Positions 59,761 through 64,000 of a stretch of 64,000 nucleotides of DNA are shown piece after piece; position 1 is the stretch's first letter, and each line of letters begins with the position of its first letter. The stretch is from Paramyrothecium sp. XJ0827. Taxonomy: Eukaryota; Ascomycota; Sordariomycetes; Hypocreales; Stachybotryaceae. The notes below the pieces were generated by a model. That model saw only the letters and a program-made list of their open reading frames with translations, did not search any database and was not told the origin of the DNA. The stretch spans positions 2,046,001 to 2,110,000 of the forward strand of contig JAJFPB010000005.1 in NCBI GenBank assembly GCA_020881915.1, read 5' to 3'. The position numbers were made by a program, and so were the translations under genes.

Positions 59761-61417
59761 AGTAAGTGATGGCACCCAGAGCTTCTGCATCGTTCTAACC
59801 CCTTACCTCAGTGGCATCTTTGAAGGATCTTGAGACTGGCCGCGCTAGCTTTGGGCCATCTTTTGTGGTCGGATCCAACGCTACAGTTGGGCGTGCCGCC
59901 TTTCGCAGCGTCGCTAAATACTCCTGGGTCCTTGTGCTGTTTGCCTTCGGTTTCCTAATCACCTTCTGTGGTACGTTCGCGTGTTCCATGGCCTTTCCCG
60001 CAGTGTAACCTAACGGGAGTCTTCACCAGGAGCCTCAATCCGGCCAATGCGATTTGAGTCTGAGCTCCTCCACGCACAGAACGCTGGTCAGAACGCAGTT
60101 CATCTACTCCCACGTCGACAAGTCTGCAACGAGACCGCATTTGAGCCTACTATTGCTGCTGTTACTGCAGCGGAGAGCACTGCTAGCCCCAACGTCTTCA
60201 CTTCTGAGCCTTCTTCAACCACTCAGTTCTCCCCCACAGGCTCTGCAGCAACGATGATTCTTCCGAGTCTTGCCTCTCCTGAAGGTGTCAGCGTGCCTAT
60301 TTCGTGAGACCTCCAGGAGTCCGATCTGCAATCCTACTGTTCACTGACCTGCTAAACCAGGACGCATACTGCCATTTCTGTCATCTACAGCTTCTATACC
60401 ACACCCGAGGTGTCTTCTGTGTTCAGCACGGTGCCAAGCCTGGGACCAGGCGGTTGTACCTGCGTTGCTGCCACGGAGACGGTGTCGGTTGTTGTCACGG
60501 TCGTGCCGTCAACACTTGAGGATGCAACTGTTACTGGCATCCCTTCCACTGTCACTGATGTGAACACGGATCTCTCGTTCACCGCAGGCCTCCCGGATGT
60601 GACTGTGCCTGGGAATCCCTCCACCATCACCCAGGTCGAGACGGATGTCTCTTACACCAGTGGGTTGCCGGATGCAACAGTGTCAGGACTTCCGTCCACT
60701 GTCACCGACATACAGACCGAAACCTCCTTGACCAGCGGCCTTCCTGATGTCACTGTCTCGGCCAACCCATCCACCGTCACCACTTTCCAGACAGATCTGT
60801 CCCTGACTGACGGCCCCCCAGACGCAACTGTCACTGGCAACCCTTCCATAATTACAGACGTGGAGACCAGCTTTTACAACGTCCCTATCTCAACTGTGAC
60901 CAAGACTACCGTTGTCATAATTTCAGACCTCTGGGGTCCCATGAGCCCTCCGCCCGCAACGGCCACAACCATAAACACTGCTCACAGAACCATTACCACC
61001 GTTTATTCGTCACTATGGACCGTCGTCGTCACAGCGGGCAATCCTGACCAGTCAGCTTCAACAGTGACAAGCTCTGGAGACGGGTTCGCATCATCCAAAG
61101 CAGAAGGACAGGCCAACACCAGGACTATCTCCACTTCAGATAGCACCGTCACCGAAGTCATGACCAAGACGGACGGAACGCCCACCGTTGTTACGACTAC
61201 AATGCTACTTCCCTCCGCCCCGTATCCGAGCGTCAATGGCACGGTGAGTACTAACGCCTCCGGCACGATCAGCTACATCGTGCCCTCAACAACGGCTACG
61301 GTCGTCGTGTCTGGTGCCAGCAAGAGGCCCGGCCCGCGCGGCTTGGGCGGCTCTGGCGGCACCAGCAATCTCGGCTGCACGGTCATGCTCATTGCAGCTG
61401 TTATCTTCATGCTCTGA
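59761..61417 (+). CDS. Ser/Thr-rich cell-surface protein with five 25-aa repeats; start codon split by an intron
   Basis: Proposed coding exons: 59761 (only the A of ATG), 59812-59970, 60030-60303 and 60361-61417; 1491 nt, 496 aa. The intron at 59762-59811 (GTAAGT to CCTCAG) joins ...CGAA-A to TGGCATC, giving ATG GCA TCT (MASLKDLETGRASFG). No unspliced ATG opens this frame. Residues 37-54 form a membrane helix (YSWVLVLFAFGFLITFCG), so it is a signal anchor. Beyond it are Ser/Thr-rich sequence and five repeats of 75 nt at 60521, 60596, 60671, 60746 and 60821, with the pattern DxTVxGxPSTxTxxxTxxSxTxGLP; the fifth diverges after about 16 residues. The C-terminus ends in a hydrophobic segment (LGCTVMLIAAVIFML) suited to GPI addition. 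A heavily O-glycosylated wall protein or adhesin is likely; I do not know a named orthologue. Confidence 0.8.
60521..60895 (+). repeat. Five tandem 75-bp coding repeats
   Basis: Start points are spaced by exactly 75 bp (60521, 60596, 60671, 60746, 60821), each beginning with a GAT/GAC codon. Units differ at many sites, so the array is old rather than recently expanded. Each unit encodes a 25-residue Val/Thr/Pro-rich module. Confidence 0.95.
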
Positions 61418-61985
61418 GTCGTGTTGACCTTCTGAGATGCGCCTGTCTTCTATTGCCCTTCATGTTCCTACAGGGCTGGTGAGCTTGGGGGGGGGCCGTC
61501 CGGCGGATATCGCACAATATTGGGCAGGTCATGGATCTTTGAGGACACGTTGGATTGTTTCCAGGTAATTCAGGGGTGCGAGGCTAGGGTCCAGTCATAT
61601 TTGAGTAATTCGACTGCTTCGTCATATGTAGAAGAATCGTCAAAAGAACAAAGAGCTTCTCCTCTCTACAATTCTTCCACTATGGGTGCGGGTGTCACTT
61701 GCGAAGCAGGCAAGGCAATCATCGTCAACTCCAACATGAGCTGTAAAGAACTCTTGATTTCCATACCTATTGAAGACACTCGATTATACCAAACCTACAT
61801 CAAAATGTCAAATCCTTGAAACGCCGCTCCAGCCCATTCCTGGCTTTTCCATGCGACAATGAAGCGCTTGATAAATCTACACGTAATTAGTCCCTCCCCT
61901 CTCCGGCCGCTAATGGCAGTGTCCAAGGCAAGCCATGAACCGTGCAAAAATGCCAGAGCATGTCACTACGGTCCCCCTTTCTCCC
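61418..61985. other. Convergent intergenic region
   Basis: Between the 3' ends of the surface-protein gene and CEG1. No gene seen. Confidence 0.5.
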
Positions 61986-63231
61986 TCACCTACCGCGCCT
62001 CTCTTGGTCGGCCCGTGCCTGCCGCGCCTTCCAATTGTCTCTGATTAGCCCGGCGGCACGATAGAGGTCCTTCTCCGAGACGCGGTCGTTGATGCTCTCC
62101 ATGACGCTGAGCACAACACTCTTATGGTTGGCCTCGTTCTTGTCGTCTCTGAAGCGCACGACGCGCCACCTGCCTTGCTCGTCTATGTTGCACTCGACGA
62201 CGCGGTCGTTGAGAGGATCGTTCAGGCCCTTGAGGATCTCCCACTCCTCCTCGCTGATGTAGGCGTCTTGGAAGAACTCGTACTTGTTAGGTCCGCTGTC
62301 ACCCTTGTACATCCACAGCTCGGCCGGCGGTACGCTATCGTAATCAACAAAGGGCTCGGTGATGCCCTCTCTACGCTCCGCCTCATCCGGCTCAACGGTC
62401 GGGAATATCAGCCTCAAGCGGCAGTCAATGGTGTTCTCCTCCGGTGGTTTCCACTTAAGAATGTGAGGGTCGGTGCCGTGCTTATACGGCGTGTTCCGAC
62501 AGGTGAAGATGAGGCCGTCGTTGCCATGGTGTAAGCCTGGGAGGACTTGCTTGAACATCATTTCGATCCCGTAGCCCAGCTGGAAGGGTTTCATTTCCAC
62601 GTGGAAAGGCTGATACTGCAGCTCGGTAGGGAACTCCTTCATCAGCTTCTTGTAAGGCACGTAGAGCCGCTCCTTGAAATATGCAAGTCGCTTGTCCAGC
62701 GTGCGGTCCATCAACTTATTGCCATCCATGACTAGGCAGTCAAAGACGAGAAACCTGGGCTCCTTCTTCCCGTTGGGTAAGCTGTCCCATACAAGCTCTC
62801 CGTCGATCACAGTCGCAGTGTGGAAAGCGGCTTGGTTGTTCTCGAGCGGGAAGTGCAGGCTGCGGTTCGTGATGAACCAGTAATCGTTCTTGCGATCAAT
62901 CAGATAGTGCGTTTCTGTGCCATTCTCATCTGCCGTCGAGTATAGGAGGTAGCGGATACCATCCGACTTTTCGCAGACGTAGTAACTGTCGCCCAAAAGT
63001 TAGCATGCTCTCACGGGCCTCCCCAACTTGCGCGCTGAAGCCATACTCTTGTCTTGTCAATTCATCAAGGTGTTGCCGCGCAAAGCTGACGGGCTGTGCG
63101 CCGGGGAACGAGAGCTGAGACCTTCCGAGCAGGTCGGCGACCTCTTTGCGCATCGCAAAGAGGAGTTGCCCTTCAGCCTTGACTCCCGGCTCCGAGATGG
63201 AGGTGATGGGTCCATCGCCGCCCCCGTCCAT
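61986..63231 (-). CDS. CEG1: mRNA guanylyltransferase (capping enzyme alpha subunit)
   Basis: Two exons on the minus strand, 63231-63047 and 62985-61986, 394 aa. The 61-bp intron (GTATGG donor, GCTAAC branch, GACAG acceptor) is phase 2 and yields LTRQDYYVCEKSDGIRYLLY. The nucleotidyltransferase motifs are visible: KSDG with the GMP-accepting Lys (residue about 67), TVIDGELVWD (motif III), GNDGLIFTCRN (motif IV), LKWKPPEENTIDCRL (motif V) and the OB-fold C-terminal motif RWRVVRFRDDKNEANH. The start at 63231 (MDGGGDGP) is the ATG upstream of the family's first conserved segment (ISEPGVKAEGQLLFAMR). It transfers GMP from GTP to diphosphate-ended nascent Pol II transcripts in the nucleus, working with a separate triphosphatase in fungi. 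Confidence 0.95.
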
Positions 63232-64000
63232 GGTCGCAATTGCCGTCGCGCGCAGGCGGCTGTCTCTGGTGCAAAATGCGGGTACTCCGAGGATGCTTGA
63301 AGAAAAGGCTAGACCACGAAGCGTGGCCTCCGTATCGAGGGCTGTCCAGCTAAGCGCACGCTTGCCAACAAAAGAAAGGAACTCCGGGTGACATTTGGAG
63401 CGTTGCGCCGGACGGGGCAGGTGGAAGAACTGGGGAGCGCGTCTCGACAAGCAGCTCCATGCCTTAATTATCGATAAGGCTGACCACCTCACGCAGGCCA
63501 ACATAAACTTGGTACAAGTTTCAGCATAACATGCGCTATCGGCTTTTGTGCCGCAGCCCCACTATCATCTATGTGGTCGTCTGTTTAGACGATACTACCT
63601 AGGCTTCTCGTCCAAAATGGGTGAACAAAAAAGAAACCGTACACTTAGTCACCCCCAAAATACTTTATGTGTAAATATTAGGCACGTTTCCATGACGAAA
63701 GATCTTTTACATATGATAAAGCTTATCATTTTGCTTTATTCGAATGAAAGAAAAAGAAAGAAAGAAAAAAAGTCAAAAGGCGAGGGCAGTAAGGGCATAA
63801 GCTTTTCATACCTGGGGGCAAGATCTCTATGTAGGGTAGGAATGGCACGCTTTTTCTTTGTCACCCACTTATCACGGCACCTCCAGGTAAGGTAAGGTGA
63901 GGTGTGATGGCTACGTCTGGAGGCTTGCCTGCCACACTTTGTTAGGCTGCCAAACTAGGAACCCTATTGGCTTGATTTACAATCCTCCAAACCAATGATT
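63232..64000. other. Region upstream of CEG1 to the window edge
   Basis: No gene seen. It includes an A/G-rich run (63747-63785) and tandem AAGGTAAGGT near 63884-63900. Confidence 0.5.

Overview
This window comes from a filamentous ascomycete nuclear genome, most likely a Sordariomycete. Genes are spaced 0.5-4.5 kb apart. Most carry one to five short introns (about 50-85 bp, GTRAGT donors, CTRAC branch points, CAG/TAG acceptors), and the conserved proteins read like filamentous-fungal orthologues. I saw no bacterial signature, no rRNA or tRNA, no CRISPR and no complete transposon. All splice models were built by eye from splice motifs, reading phase and family conservation, and every joined model keeps its frame.

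Layout. 1-9.8 kb, all +: the 3' part of an RNase H-like gene, a CBM48 (AMPK-type glycogen-binding) protein that gains a C-terminal membrane tail by splicing, the mitochondrial DEAD-box helicase MRH4, and a disordered nuclear-type protein. 9.8-21.7 kb: TIP41 (-), an unrecognised 455-aa protein (+), Aurora kinase (+), the mitochondrial protease ATP23 (-), glutamate 5-kinase PRO1 (+) and glycyl-tRNA synthetase GRS1 (+). 21.7-36 kb: two large + genes with long leaders, the Cla4-type PAK kinase and an RRM+PUF RNA-binding protein. 37.7-45 kb, both -: an RCO1-like double-PHD protein and an EBP1/Cdb4-type protein. 45-49.9 kb is the only accessory-looking stretch: an AT-richer island with a UstYa/DUF3328 gene divergent from a 67-aa secreted-peptide gene. 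49.9-64 kb: SFH1/SNF5 (+), PDS5 (-), a Ser/Thr-rich repeat surface protein (+) whose start codon is split by an intron, and the mRNA capping enzyme CEG1 (-).

Most genes are unrelated housekeeping functions: chromatin and mitosis (Aurora, PDS5, SFH1, RCO1), TOR/PP2A signalling (TIP41), polarity (CLA4), mitochondria (MRH4, ATP23), translation (GRS1), proline synthesis (PRO1) and mRNA capping (CEG1). The best candidate for an undescribed system is the UstYa-like oxidase paired with the small secreted peptide at 46.2-48.3 kb, a possible minimal RiPP locus. A second pattern worth attention is a TACCTTA/TAAGGTA motif scattered through intergenic DNA, often palindromic.
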